Source: Niveibacterium sp. SC-1
GTDB taxonomy: Bacteria; Pseudomonadota; Gammaproteobacteria; Burkholderiales; Rhodocyclaceae
DNA: 64,000 nucleotides
Direction of reading: 5' to 3'
Assembly (NCBI RefSeq): GCF_038235435.1
Contig: NZ_CP151275.1
Span: forward strand, 3,720,001-3,784,000
Part shown: positions 54,092 through 63,022 of the stretch, piece after piece
Position numbering within the stretch: the stretch's first letter is position 1
How the letters are laid out: every line of letters begins with the position of its first letter
Made by a program: the position numbers and the translations under genes
Notes under the pieces: generated by a model
What the model saw: the letters and a program-made list of their open reading frames with translations, nothing else
Told to the model about the DNA's origin: nothing
The model's database searches: none

Positions 54092-55767
54092 GCGGGCGCT
54101 CCGGCAAAGACGAGGCGGCCGCTGGAGACGGCCTCCTCGCCACAGGTGTAGCGAAAACCGATGGCCGATTTCGCGCTCTGGCGCTCAATGCGCAACTGCA
54201 GATGCATGCCGGGCCGCACCGGTTTGTTGAACTTGAGTGCCTCGACGGCGGAGAACGCCCCGAGGGTGCCGAAATGCCGCTCGGCCAGCGCGCAGGCCCA
54301 ATCGAGCTGCGCGACGCCGGGCAGGATGGGGGTATCGGCAAAGTGGCCCTCGAAGGCCGCGAGCCCTTCGTCGACCTCCAGGCCAAGCAGGCAGACGTCG
54401 CCCTCACGTTCGATCAGGCGCGCCTCAGGCATCGTCCGCACTTGCTCGAAGAGCGCGCGCAACAAGGCCAGCGGCGATTTGCCGAGCCCATCGACAGGCA
54501 ATGCCGCCACATGGCGCCAGCGACGCGGCAAGGCCACGGCTTCGATGCTGTCGGCAAGACACTGGCGCAACGACTGATGCAGTGCGCGGGCGCCCCGCGT
54601 GGCAACCTCGGCGTGCCCTGCTTCGCTGAGGACCAGGACGACACCAATGCGGCCGTCATCGAGCACGACGGCGCGCGCGAGGCTCACCTCGGGCTGGGCT
54701 TGTAGGACGCTTTCGATCGCGTCCAGCGACACCCGCTTCTCCTCGATCTTCACGATGCGGTCGGCGCGGCCGAGCAGACGGAAGCCGCCCTCCTCGGACA
54801 AGGCGCGATCACCGGTCTCGTACCACTGCGCGGCATCCGGCAGGAAGGGCGAACGCAGATGCAGGGTCTGGTCCGCATCGATCCGGATTTCCAGGCCTTG
54901 GTGCAGACGCCAGGGTGTTTCCTCCTCGCCCTGCACCCGGTAGGCGATGCCGCCGGTCTCCGAGCTGCCGTAGATCTCGGTGACCGGGCAGCCCAGGCGC
55001 GCCTGCAAGTCGCACGACACCTCGCGCGGCAGCGGACCGCCGGACGAGAAGACCGCATGCGGCGGCGCAGCCAGCGGATGCAGGCCGAGCGACTCAGGCC
55101 AGCGCTTGAGGAAGGCGGGACTCGACACGAGCACGGCAGCCGAGGCCTCCAGCTGCGCGGCCAGGGTTTCGGGAAAGGCGGTGCGCTGCGATTCGAAGAC
55201 GTGGCCGGCACTAAGCGGCCACAGGATGCGGAACAGCAGGCCATACACATGCTGGTGCGGCACCGTCGCGAGGATCAGCCGCCCGCGCACCTGCGCACCC
55301 CAGCAGGCTTCGATGCGCGTGAGTTCGGCGTCGAGCTGGGCGAGCGTCTTGGGAATCGCGACCGGTTCGCCGGTCGAACCCGAGGTGAAGACTTCGAGGC
55401 GAGCATCCGTCGTGGCGCGTGCGCTTCCGCGCAGGGCGGCCAGGGCCGCATCGTCGCCGCGAGCGTCCATGGGCGCGAGCCACGCGTCGACGCGATCGGC
55501 GAGTCGCGCGTCGGTCGCGGGCAGGCGATCGGCGGGCAGTACCACCGTCTTGCCGGCAAACCAGGCAGCGAAAAGCTGCACGGCCGCTTTGAACGCGTCT
55601 TCGTGGAAGAGGCCGAAGCGCTGACCCGGGTGCGCGGCGAGTGCCGCGGCCTGGGCGGCCACCCGGCGCAGGAACTGCTCGGCCGTGACGGCCTGCCCCG
55701 CCGTGCGGGCGACGACGCGCGCCGGCTCGGAGAAAGCAGGGCTCAGGAAAGCGGCAAGCTCACGCAC
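54088..55767 (-). CDS. AMP-ligase fused to a hotdog dehydratase (ApeH-ApeI-like fusion)
   Basis: A 559-residue two-domain protein. Residues 1-445 are an acyl-adenylating enzyme: ATP loop FTSGSTGEPVAIPK (127-140), YGSSETGG (266-273), YETGDRAL and the C-terminal catalytic Lys in DGLGKSPLALL (about K430). Residues 455-559 are a FabA/FabZ-like hotdog with FEGHFADTPILPGVAQLDWA (His 475). In E. coli-type APE clusters the ligase (ApeH) and dehydratase (ApeI) are, as I recall, separate genes; here they are one. It would activate the aryl starter acid for loading on an ACP. The GTG at 55767 overlaps the membrane-protein stop by eight bases. Confidence 0.87.
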   Translation of the reverse strand: MRELAAFLSPAFSEPARVVARTAGQAVTAEQFLRRVAAQAAALAAHPGQRFGLFHEDAFKAAVQLFAAWFAGKTVVLPADRLPATDARLADRVDAWLAPMDARGDDAALAALRGSARATTDARLEVFTSGSTGEPVAIPKTLAQLDAELTRIEACWGAQVRGRLILATVPHQHVYGLLFRILWPLSAGHVFESQRTAFPETLAAQLEASAAVLVSSPAFLKRWPESLGLHPLAAPPHAVFSSGGPLPREVSCDLQARLGCPVTEIYGSSETGGIAYRVQGEEETPWRLHQGLEIRIDADQTLHLRSPFLPDAAQWYETGDRALSEEGGFRLLGRADRIVKIEEKRVSLDAIESVLQAQPEVSLARAVVLDDGRIGVVLVLSEAGHAEVATRGARALHQSLRQCLADSIEAVALPRRWRHVAALPVDGLGKSPLALLRALFEQVRTMPEARLIEREGDVCLLGLEVDEGLAAFEGHFADTPILPGVAQLDWACALAERHFGTLGAFSAVEALKFNKPVRPGMHLQLRIERQSAKSAIGFRYTCGEEAVSSGRLVFAGAPA

Positions 55768-56329
55768 CCGTCACGGCCTCCGCGGCGATACGCCGCTTCA
55801 CGCGCCGGCGCACCAGCCATTCCCCGGCAAAGAGCAGGCCGATCGCGATGTAGGAAAGGCAACCGTTGTAGAGCGTCCAGATCGCGTCGGACGCCGCCAG
55901 CGCCGTCCACAGCGCGATCGCGGCATTGATCAGGAAGAACCCGCACCACACCTGCGTCACCCGTCGCACGTAGGGCAACGCGGCGTCGGGAAGATCAGGC
56001 TCGGCGAGACGCGCGAGGCGTTCGATCATGGTAGGCGGATAGGCGAGGCTCCACGCGAAGGCGGCGAGGAATCCGAGGCTCACCAGCACCGGATAAAGCT
56101 TGAGCGCGAGCGGGTGATTGCCCAACCAGGTCCAGGCCGCGACGAAACCCGCCACGCCCGCGCCCAGCACCGCCAGGCGGTCACGCGCGCCGAGCGCGAG
56201 GCGCGCGAGCGCCAGCAGCACCAGGCACAGGGCGATCCAGCGGGGTTCGAACCATTTCAGGCCGAAACCCACGGCAAGCGGATAGAGCACGGCGAGGATA
56301 GCCAGACAGGCCTTGAGCCCAGGCTTCAA
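55760..56329 (-). CDS. Membrane protein of the aryl polyene cluster (COG4648-like, ApeG-like)
   Basis: A 189-residue protein with five or six hydrophobic helices (LKACLAILAVLYPLAVGFG at the start; a basic end RRRVKRRIAAEA). Similar small membrane proteins stand at this position in other APE clusters; no activity is known. It appears to begin with TTG at 56329, which overlaps the ACP stop by four bases (TTGA); no ATG lies near. It probably helps to assemble or anchor the synthase at the inner membrane, which is only inference. Confidence 0.75.
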   Translation of the reverse strand: MKPGLKACLAILAVLYPLAVGFGLKWFEPRWIALCLVLLALARLALGARDRLAVLGAGVAGFVAAWTWLGNHPLALKLYPVLVSLGFLAAFAWSLAYPPTMIERLARLAEPDLPDAALPYVRRVTQVWCGFFLINAAIALWTALAASDAIWTLYNGCLSYIAIGLLFAGEWLVRRRVKRRIAAEAVTGA

Positions 56330-56577
56330 GCCGATTCAGCCATCACGTCGTAGAGGGCGTTCACCACGTCCTGCACCGTGCGCACGCTCTTGAACACTTC
56401 GGGCTGGATACGCCGGCCAGTGAGCTCCTTGGCGCGCAGCATCAGGTCAACCGCATCGATGCTGTCGATGTCCAGATCGGTGTAGAGATTGGCCTCGGGC
56501 GTCACGCGTGCGGCGTCGATCTCGAAGCTCTCCTCAAGCACCTTGACCAGCCAGGTGTAGATCTCTTCGCGTTTCAT
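56326..56577 (-). CDS. Acyl carrier protein 2 of the aryl polyene cluster (ApeF-like)
   Basis: An 83-residue acyl carrier protein. The phosphopantetheine Ser is in TDLDIDSIDAVDLM (S39). Its start codon abuts the stop of the other ACP (TAA then ATG). Paired ACPs are a hallmark of aryl polyene clusters: one is thought to carry the starter and the other the growing chain. No phosphopantetheinyl transferase gene is seen in the window, so a housekeeping one must act on it. Confidence 0.9.
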   Translation of the reverse strand: MKREEIYTWLVKVLEESFEIDAARVTPEANLYTDLDIDSIDAVDLMLRAKELTGRRIQPEVFKSVRTVQDVVNALYDVMAESA

Positions 56578-56850
56578 TTAGGCCTGCTCCGTAGCGGCCC
56601 GATGCGCGCGCACCAGCTCGGCCAGCGCGGCCACGGACGCGAAATGCTGCTTGGTCTCGGCCGAGTCGGCCGACAGCACGACGCCATAGCGACGTTGCAG
56701 GGCGACCCCCAGCTCCAGTGCGTCGATCGAATCCAGGCCCAGGCCTTCGCCAAAGAGCGGCGCGTGGGTATCGATGTCTTCGACGCCGATCTCTTCCAGA
56801 TCCAGACTCTCGATGATCGTTTGCTTGATTTCGGCGTACAGCTCATCCAT
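56578..56850 (-). CDS. Acyl carrier protein 1 of the aryl polyene cluster (ApeE-like)
   Basis: A 90-residue acyl carrier protein with the attachment Ser in FGEGLGLDSIDALEL (S41). The Met at 56850 is the natural ACP start; it overlaps the acyltransferase stop by eight bases. A longer frame extends upstream without ACP character. The two ACPs are only about one third alike, so they are not a recent duplication. Confidence 0.9.
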   Translation of the reverse strand: MDELYAEIKQTIIESLDLEEIGVEDIDTHAPLFGEGLGLDSIDALELGVALQRRYGVVLSADSAETKQHFASVAALAELVRAHRAATEQA

Positions 56851-57616
56851 GGCGCGACAGCTCCAACGAGAAATGCGATTGCAGATTGCGTGTGAGTTCA
56901 CGCGCCGCCGCGGACGGCGCGGTCTCTTGAACATAGGGAGCGACGGGAATATCGCAGCCCACCTCAAATGTAAAGTGCGGGCGTCGCGCCGGCACGGCCC
57001 ACCAGGGCTCGCCCTTGGTCAGCGTAGTCGGACGGCAGCGGATCACCACCGGCGTCACGTCCAGGCCGCCGCGCACCGCAACGTTGGCTGCGCCGCGCTG
57101 GAACACCAAGGGGGTGTCCGGCTTCGTGCGTGTGCCTTCGGGAAAGATGATCAGATTGCTGCCCCCGCGCACGGAAGCCACACAGGCGTCGACCAGCTCG
57201 GGGCCAGTGCGGTTGCTGACAAAACCGGCTGCCTCGACAGGTCCGCGCGTGAAAGGATTGCGCCACAGCGCGTCCTTGACCACGCAATCGGCGTTGCGGA
57301 CGAAGGCCATCAGGAAGGCCACGTCGATCAGGGAAGGATGGTTGGCGAGAATCAGGAGGCCACGTCTATCGAGGCGCTCGACACCGCGCAGCTCGTAGCT
57401 CAGCACGCCGAGCGCGCGCATCATCCTGACAAACAGGCGGAAGCTGCCCCGCACCAGGCCACGTGACCAACGCATGCGCGTCTCGACGTCACGTGCCAGC
57501 AGGCGGACGACGGGAAACAGGACGAGGCGCAGCACCAAGCCGCCGAGACCGAAGCTCGCGAAGCTCAAGGCCGTGGCAAGCAGCCTCCAGCCCCGCGACA
57601 GGACATCAATCAGCAC
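56843..57616 (-). CDS. PlsC-type 1-acylglycerol-3-phosphate acyltransferase family protein (ApeD-like)
   Basis: A 257-residue acyltransferase with an N-terminal membrane segment (ALSFASFGLGGLVLRLVLFPV). Motif I is LANHPSLIDVAF (HxxxxD) and motif III is IIFPEGTRTKP, the PlsC signature. The GTG at 57616 has GGAGG in front and overlaps the chain-length-factor gene by 11 bases. Its acceptor is unknown; it may attach the aryl polyene or a fatty acid to a glycerol or sugar-lipid carrier. Confidence 0.87.
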   Translation of the reverse strand: MLIDVLSRGWRLLATALSFASFGLGGLVLRLVLFPVVRLLARDVETRMRWSRGLVRGSFRLFVRMMRALGVLSYELRGVERLDRRGLLILANHPSLIDVAFLMAFVRNADCVVKDALWRNPFTRGPVEAAGFVSNRTGPELVDACVASVRGGSNLIIFPEGTRTKPDTPLVFQRGAANVAVRGGLDVTPVVIRCRPTTLTKGEPWWAVPARRPHFTFEVGCDIPVAPYVQETAPSAAARELTRNLQSHFSLELSRHG

Positions 57617-58361
57617 GTTCGAGCCTCCAGGAACCGCCCAGTCCGGGGCAATGCAAGGTGGGCTCGGTGCCGAGCAACCAGCGTATCCAGGCCAGCAACG
57701 GCTCTTCTGAGCCGGCAGGAAACTCGTGCGAGGGCGAATCGACGGTGGCGGAGAAACGCATGCGGATGTCGGATGTCTGCGCGGAGACATCCGCGGGCAC
57801 ATCCCCCCGTGCGATCACCCCGGCCCAGGCCGCGGAAGACGGCGGCCAGTCCAGATACGGCGCGTAGTAGGCCGGCACCTCCTCGTCGCAGAGGATTCCC
57901 AGCACCTCGTCGTAGCCATCCGCATGGAAGCCGGCCACTTCGGTGAGCATGGCGAGCACCGAGGCGTCGCCGGCGGCCAGGGCGGAACAGGGTGCACGGT
58001 CCTCGCGCGCGATACCGAGCAGACCGGTCGCGGCGTTGTGGACCGAAGACGCGAATCCGGCGGGCGACAGCGGGACGCCGGCGGCGAGCTCTTCGAGCAG
58101 GGACGCCGAACGGGTCACCGAGCCATGCGCAGAAACGAAGACGACGGGCAGTCCGCGGCGCTCACCCAAGGCCTCGTAAGCTACGCGCAAAGCCATGCGA
58201 CCTAGCCGGTCGGCCCGCCGGCGCAGCATCGCCGGCACCATCGGCACAGCGGGCTCGCCCTGCGTCGCCTCAGGAACTTCCGAACGCGCCCAAGCCTCCC
58301 AGTCGGAACCTTGCTCGCGACCCGGGGCCCAGGCCGCCCAGTTTTTCAGCGCGAAACGCAT
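57606..58361 (-). CDS. Beta-ketoacyl synthase-like chain length factor (ApeC-like)
   Basis: A 251-residue protein of the ketoacyl-synthase N-terminal-like family (PF13723 type): about half the length of a ketosynthase and with no catalytic Cys. The HNAATG core is in GFASSVHNAATGLLGIARED, and FVSAHGSVTRSASLLEELA precedes it. Such proteins pair with a complete ketosynthase in the APE type II polyketide synthase, as a chain-length factor does. It is the first gene of the 18-gene leftward cluster; the region upstream (58362-58664) holds the probable promoter, two inverted repeats and a tRNA terminator. Confidence 0.85.
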   Translation of the reverse strand: MRFALKNWAAWAPGREQGSDWEAWARSEVPEATQGEPAVPMVPAMLRRRADRLGRMALRVAYEALGERRGLPVVFVSAHGSVTRSASLLEELAAGVPLSPAGFASSVHNAATGLLGIAREDRAPCSALAAGDASVLAMLTEVAGFHADGYDEVLGILCDEEVPAYYAPYLDWPPSSAAWAGVIARGDVPADVSAQTSDIRMRFSATVDSPSHEFPAGSEEPLLAWIRWLLGTEPTLHCPGLGGSWRLERAD

Positions 58362-58552
58362 GTCCGCCGCTCAAGCCCGCGCAGCCGCCGAAGCGGACTC
58401 GAACCGAAGTTCGGCACAAGAGGGGGCTACGACTATGGGCACTGCGCACGTCCTCGTTGAAGTGTTTCCCGGGCATCCCCCGCGGCGGGTGAGGACGGGC
58501 ATCGCACGAGCCAGCCCTTCGCTGCGGAACCCTCGATTGTGCCCCTTCAGGC

Positions 58553-58602
58553 TGTATGTCATTTGTGAAAAATCATCGGACATACACATACGAAGCCGTA
58601 TG
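58553..58602. promoter_or_regulatory. Inverted repeats upstream of the aryl polyene operon
   Basis: TGTATGTC (58553-58560) and GACATACA (58579-58586) are perfect 8-bp arms 18 bases apart. Just beside them CATACG (58587-58592) and CGTATG (58597-58602) form a second 6-bp repeat. The block is AT-rich against its surroundings and is the only such stretch upstream of the cluster, about 190-240 bases from the first start codon. It could hold an operator and promoter; no regulator gene is linked to the cluster. From 58362 to 58552 I see no gene or other feature. Confidence 0.4.
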
Positions 58603-58623
58603 CAATCGACTGAAAGCGCGGAC

Positions 58624-58647
58624 GAAAAAAAACCGGCTCGCGCCGGT
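58624..58647 (-). terminator. Intrinsic terminator after tRNA-Pro
   Basis: ACCGGC (58632-58637) pairs with GCCGGT (58642-58647), and on the minus strand eight Ts follow (58624-58631 complement). It lies about 18 bases past the tRNA 3' end. Confidence 0.85.
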
Positions 58648-58664
58648 CCTTTTCTGCAGTTTCT

Positions 58665-58741
58665 TGGTCGGGGTGAGAGGATTCGAACCTCCGGCCTCTA
58701 CGTCCCGAACGTAGCGCTCTACCAGGCTAAGCTACACCCCG
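58665..58741 (-). tRNA. tRNA-Pro (anticodon CGG)
   Basis: The minus strand folds as a 77-nt tRNA: 7-bp acceptor stem CGGGGTG/CACCCCG, D-arm AGCTTAGCCTGGTAGAGC, anticodon stem CTACG/CGTAG around loop TTCGGGA (anticodon CGG), and T-arm GAGGTTCGAATCCTC. The discriminator A and CCA are encoded (58665-58668 complement). It is followed by a strong terminator and lies just upstream of the aryl polyene operon promoter region. Confidence 0.96.
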
Positions 58742-58792
58742 AATCTGAAACTAAAACAGCCGCTCCGGCAACCTCGGCTCGCGCTGCGAACC

Positions 58793-59812
58793 TCAGTAAT
58801 CCCTTGCGACTGCAAAGTCCGACAAGTGTAGCAGCGCTTCCTTGAAATGTGAAGGGGGCAAGACAGAAAGTGCAGACTTCGCGGCCTCCGCCTCGACCTT
58901 CGCATGTGCGCGGGTGCGCTCCAGCGCGTCGGTAGCGCGGATCGCGGCGATCACGTCGGGCAGCGACTCGCGGCCGCCGCTTTCGATGGCTTCACGCACG
59001 CGCGCAGCCTGCTCCGGACTGCCGTGTTCCATGACATGGATCAAGGGCAGGGTCGGCTTGCCCTCGGCCAGATCGTCGCCCACGCTCTTGCCGGTCTGCG
59101 CTTCGTCGCCCGAGTAGTCGAGCACGTCGTCGATCAGCTGGAAAGCAGTGCCGATGTGGCGCCCGAATTCCGCCAGGCGCTCCTGCCCCGCCTCGTCCAG
59201 ACCACCGAGAATGCCACCCAGGCGGCAAGCGGCCTCGAAGAGCATCGCGGTCTTGTAGCGGATCACGCGCAGATAGTCATCGACCGACACATCGGCGTTG
59301 TGCACGTTGAGCAACTGCAGGACTTCGCCTTCCGCGATCACGTTGGTCGCATCGGCCAGCACACGCATCACGCGCATGTCGTTCACGCCGACCATCATCT
59401 GGAAAGAACGCGAGTACAGGAAGTCACCGACCAGCACCGCAGCCGAGTTGCCGAACATGGCATTCGCGGTCTGGTTGCCGCGACGCAGGGAGGACTCATC
59501 CACGACGTCGTCGTGCAGCAAGGTCGCGGTATGGATGAACTCGACCACGGCAGCAAGCTCGTGGTGGTGCGTGCCACGGTAACCCAGTGCGTTCGCAGTG
59601 AAGAGCAGCAGGGCCGGACGCAGCCGCTTGCCACCGGCGCCGATGATGTACTCGGCCACCTGACGGATCAGGACTACGTCGGAGAAGAGTCGCTCGCGGA
59701 TGACACGGTCCACCGCCGCCATATCGGCTTCGATGAGCGCGTAGAGATGTTGGTGCGACAAGATGGGCGGCCGGGGGAAAAGGCGCAATGCTAGCAAACT
59801 GCGGCGCAACAT
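58793..59812 (-). CDS. ispB: Octaprenyl diphosphate synthase (trans-prenyltransferase)
   Basis: A 339-residue (or shorter) polyprenyl synthase. The first Asp-rich motif is LLHDDVVDESSLRRG and the second is QLIDDVLDYSGD; GGKRLRPALLLF binds isopentenyl diphosphate. It makes the octaprenyl side chain of ubiquinone. The Met at 59812 is taken, but a TTG at 59761 would give 322 residues, the usual IspB length, and starts right at SHQHLYALIEADM; neither has a good ribosome site. It is divergent from rplU, the common proteobacterial order. Confidence 0.93.
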   Translation of the reverse strand: MLRRSLLALRLFPRPPILSHQHLYALIEADMAAVDRVIRERLFSDVVLIRQVAEYIIGAGGKRLRPALLLFTANALGYRGTHHHELAAVVEFIHTATLLHDDVVDESSLRRGNQTANAMFGNSAAVLVGDFLYSRSFQMMVGVNDMRVMRVLADATNVIAEGEVLQLLNVHNADVSVDDYLRVIRYKTAMLFEAACRLGGILGGLDEAGQERLAEFGRHIGTAFQLIDDVLDYSGDEAQTGKSVGDDLAEGKPTLPLIHVMEHGSPEQAARVREAIESGGRESLPDVIAAIRATDALERTRAHAKVEAEAAKSALSVLPPSHFKEALLHLSDFAVARDY

Positions 59813-59883
59813 CGTCAAGGCGGGCCGGAAACCGCACCGCCTCCCGAGAGGCCAACGGGAAGGACAAAACCCCTGCAAAAACC

Positions 59884-59912
59884 TTGACTTACCTCTGTCG
59901 CCACCCTAAACT
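59884..59912 (+). promoter_or_regulatory. Promoter of the rplU-rpmA operon
   Basis: TTGACT (59884-59889) and TAAACT (59907-59912) are separated by 17 bases. Both boxes match the sigma-70 consensus well, and transcription would start about 40 bases before the rplU start. Confidence 0.75.
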
Positions 59913-59957
59913 AGCCGGCTTTCCAGTAGTAGCAGTACCTTTAATACGGAGTTCAAC

Positions 59958-60269
59958 ATGTACGCGGTCATAAAAACCGGCGGCAAGCAGTATCGTGTCG
60001 CAGCCGGCCAAAAGATTAAGGTAGAACAGATACCTGCGGACGTTGGCACCGAGATCACCCTGGACCAGATTCTGATGGTCGGGGAAGGCGAGTCGGTCAA
60101 GATCGGCACGCCCGTGGTCGCAGGTGCAACGGTGAAGGCAACGGTTCTGAGCCAGGGTCGCCACGAGAAGGTCCAGATCTTCAAGATGCGTCGCCGCAAG
60201 CACTACCAGAAGCACCAGGGCCACCGTCAAAACTACACCGAGCTTCGCATCGAAGCGATCTCGGCGTAA
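59958..60269 (+). CDS. rplU: 50S ribosomal protein L21
   Basis: A 103-residue L21: [18 protein letters not shown] at the start, and [23 protein letters not shown] near the end are the family signature. It heads the operon with rpmA, transcribed from a strong promoter just upstream. Confidence 0.98.
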   Translation: MYAVIKTGGKQYRVAAGQKIKVEQIPADVGTEITLDQILMVGEGESVKIGTPVVAGATVKATVLSQGRHEKVQIFKMRRRKHYQKHQGHRQNYTELRIEAISA

Positions 60270-60287
60270 GCGCGAAGGAGCAGCAAC

Positions 60288-60551
60288 ATGGCACACAAAA
60301 AAGCAGGCGGTAGTTCGCGTAACGGCCGCGACTCAGAGTCGAAACGCCTTGGCGTCAAGCGCTACGGCGGTCAGTTCGTCCTGGCTGGCAACATCATCGT
60401 GCGTCAGCGCGGCACCGAATACCACGCTGGCGACAACGTCGGCATGGGCAAGGACCACACGCTGTTCGCGCTCACCGACGGCACGGTGCAGTTCACCGTG
60501 AAGGGCGCTTCGCGCCGCCGTACCGTGGTGATCGTGCCGGCCCAGCAGTAA
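60288..60551 (+). CDS. rpmA: 50S ribosomal protein L27
   Basis: An 87-residue L27 with the standard [20 protein letters not shown] start and [20 protein letters not shown]. It contacts the peptidyl-transferase centre. A strong terminator follows; obgE begins 71 bases on. Confidence 0.98.
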   Translation: MAHKKAGGSSRNGRDSESKRLGVKRYGGQFVLAGNIIVRQRGTEYHAGDNVGMGKDHTLFALTDGTVQFTVKGASRRRTVVIVPAQQ

Positions 60552-60570
60552 TCACCGCTTCCGCGGTGCC

Positions 60571-61765
<1,195 letters not shown>

Positions 61766-61780
61766 GGACAGACAAGCACG

Positions 61781-62896
61781 ATGCGTGAGCAGATTCGCGA
61801 GGCGCGCCGCCTGGTGGTCAAGGTCGGCAGCGCCCTGGTGACAGACAACGGCCGTGGGCTTGCGCTCGCGGCGCTGGAAGACTGGGCGCGGCAGATCGCC
61901 GCGCTGCGACGCGAGGGGCGCGAGGTCGTGCTGGTGTCCTCCGGGGCCATCGCGGCCGGCATGCAGCGTCTGGGCTGGAGCAGCCGCCCGCACGAGACGC
62001 ACGCACTGCAGGCCGCCGCTGCCGTGGGCCAGATGGGCCTCGCCCAAGCCTACGAGGGTGTGTTCTCCGCGCACGGGCTGAAGACCGCGCAGATCCTGCT
62101 CACACACGAGGATCTGGCCGACCGCACGCGCTACCTGAATGCCCGCTCGACGCTCGCCACGTTGCTCGACCTGGGGGTCGTCCCCATCATCAATGAGAAC
62201 GACACCGTGGTCACCGACGAGATCAAGTTCGGCGACAACGACACGCTCGGCGCCCTCGTTGCCAACCTGATCGAAGCCGATGCGCTGGTCATCCTCACCG
62301 ACCAGCAAGGCCTCTACACGGCCGACCCGCGCCAGGATCCGAACGCCACCCTCGTCTCCGAGGGACGCGCCGAAGACCGCGCCTTCGAAGCGATGGCGGG
62401 AGGCGCCGGCACCGGCATTTCGCGCGGCGGCATGATCACCAAGATCCGCGCCGCCCAGCGCGCCGCGCGCAGCGGCGCCCACACCTGCATCGCCTCGGGT
62501 CGCGAAGCCGACGTGTTGCTGCGCCTCGTCAAGGCCGAAGCCCTGGGCACCCTGCTCCACGCATCGAGCTCGCCACTGGCCGCGCGCAAGCAATGGATCG
62601 CCGACCATCTCCAGCTCGCAGGCCGTCTGCGACTGGATGACGGCGCCGTACGCGCGCTGGAAGCCGGCAAGAGCCTGCTCCCGGTCGGCGTCATCGGCGT
62701 GGAAGGCGACTTTCTGCGTGGCGAAGCAGTGGCCTGTCTCGACGCCACGGGACGTGTCGTCGCCCGCGGCCTGGTGAACTACGCGAGCCGCGAAATCGGC
62801 CGCATCGCCCGCCACGCGAGCCATGAGATCGAGAGCATCCTCGGCTATGTGGACGAGCCCGAACTGATCCACCGCGACAACCTCGTACTGCTCTGA
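61781..62896 (+). CDS. proB: Glutamate 5-kinase
   Basis: A 371-residue enzyme of proline synthesis. The amino-acid-kinase domain includes [28 protein letters not shown] and [14 protein letters not shown]; a C-terminal PUA domain (about 280-365) is present, as in E. coli ProB. It is 15 bases after obgE. proA is not beside it in the window. Confidence 0.96.
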   Translation: MREQIREARRLVVKVGSALVTDNGRGLALAALEDWARQIAALRREGREVVLVSSGAIAAGMQRLGWSSRPHETHALQAAAAVGQMGLAQAYEGVFSAHGLKTAQILLTHEDLADRTRYLNARSTLATLLDLGVVPIINENDTVVTDEIKFGDNDTLGALVANLIEADALVILTDQQGLYTADPRQDPNATLVSEGRAEDRAFEAMAGGAGTGISRGGMITKIRAAQRAARSGAHTCIASGREADVLLRLVKAEALGTLLHASSSPLAARKQWIADHLQLAGRLRLDDGAVRALEAGKSLLPVGVIGVEGDFLRGEAVACLDATGRVVARGLVNYASREIGRIARHASHEIESILGYVDEPELIHRDNLVLL

Positions 62897-63022
62897 GCCG
62901 GCCCGCGTTTCACCCTGGCGGCAACACGCGGCCGGTGCGTCAATCCAACGATCACAGCATTCGATTGCCGTAGCGGGTGCCTGCCCTTACAGTCGGGGCA
63001 GACATCCCTACGGAGACGTATT

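Noticed and set aside
41900..58745. Attachment-site repeats flanking the pigment cluster
   Set aside because: No copy of the tRNA-Pro 3' end was seen near the far edge, no integrase gene is present, and codon use is uniform.
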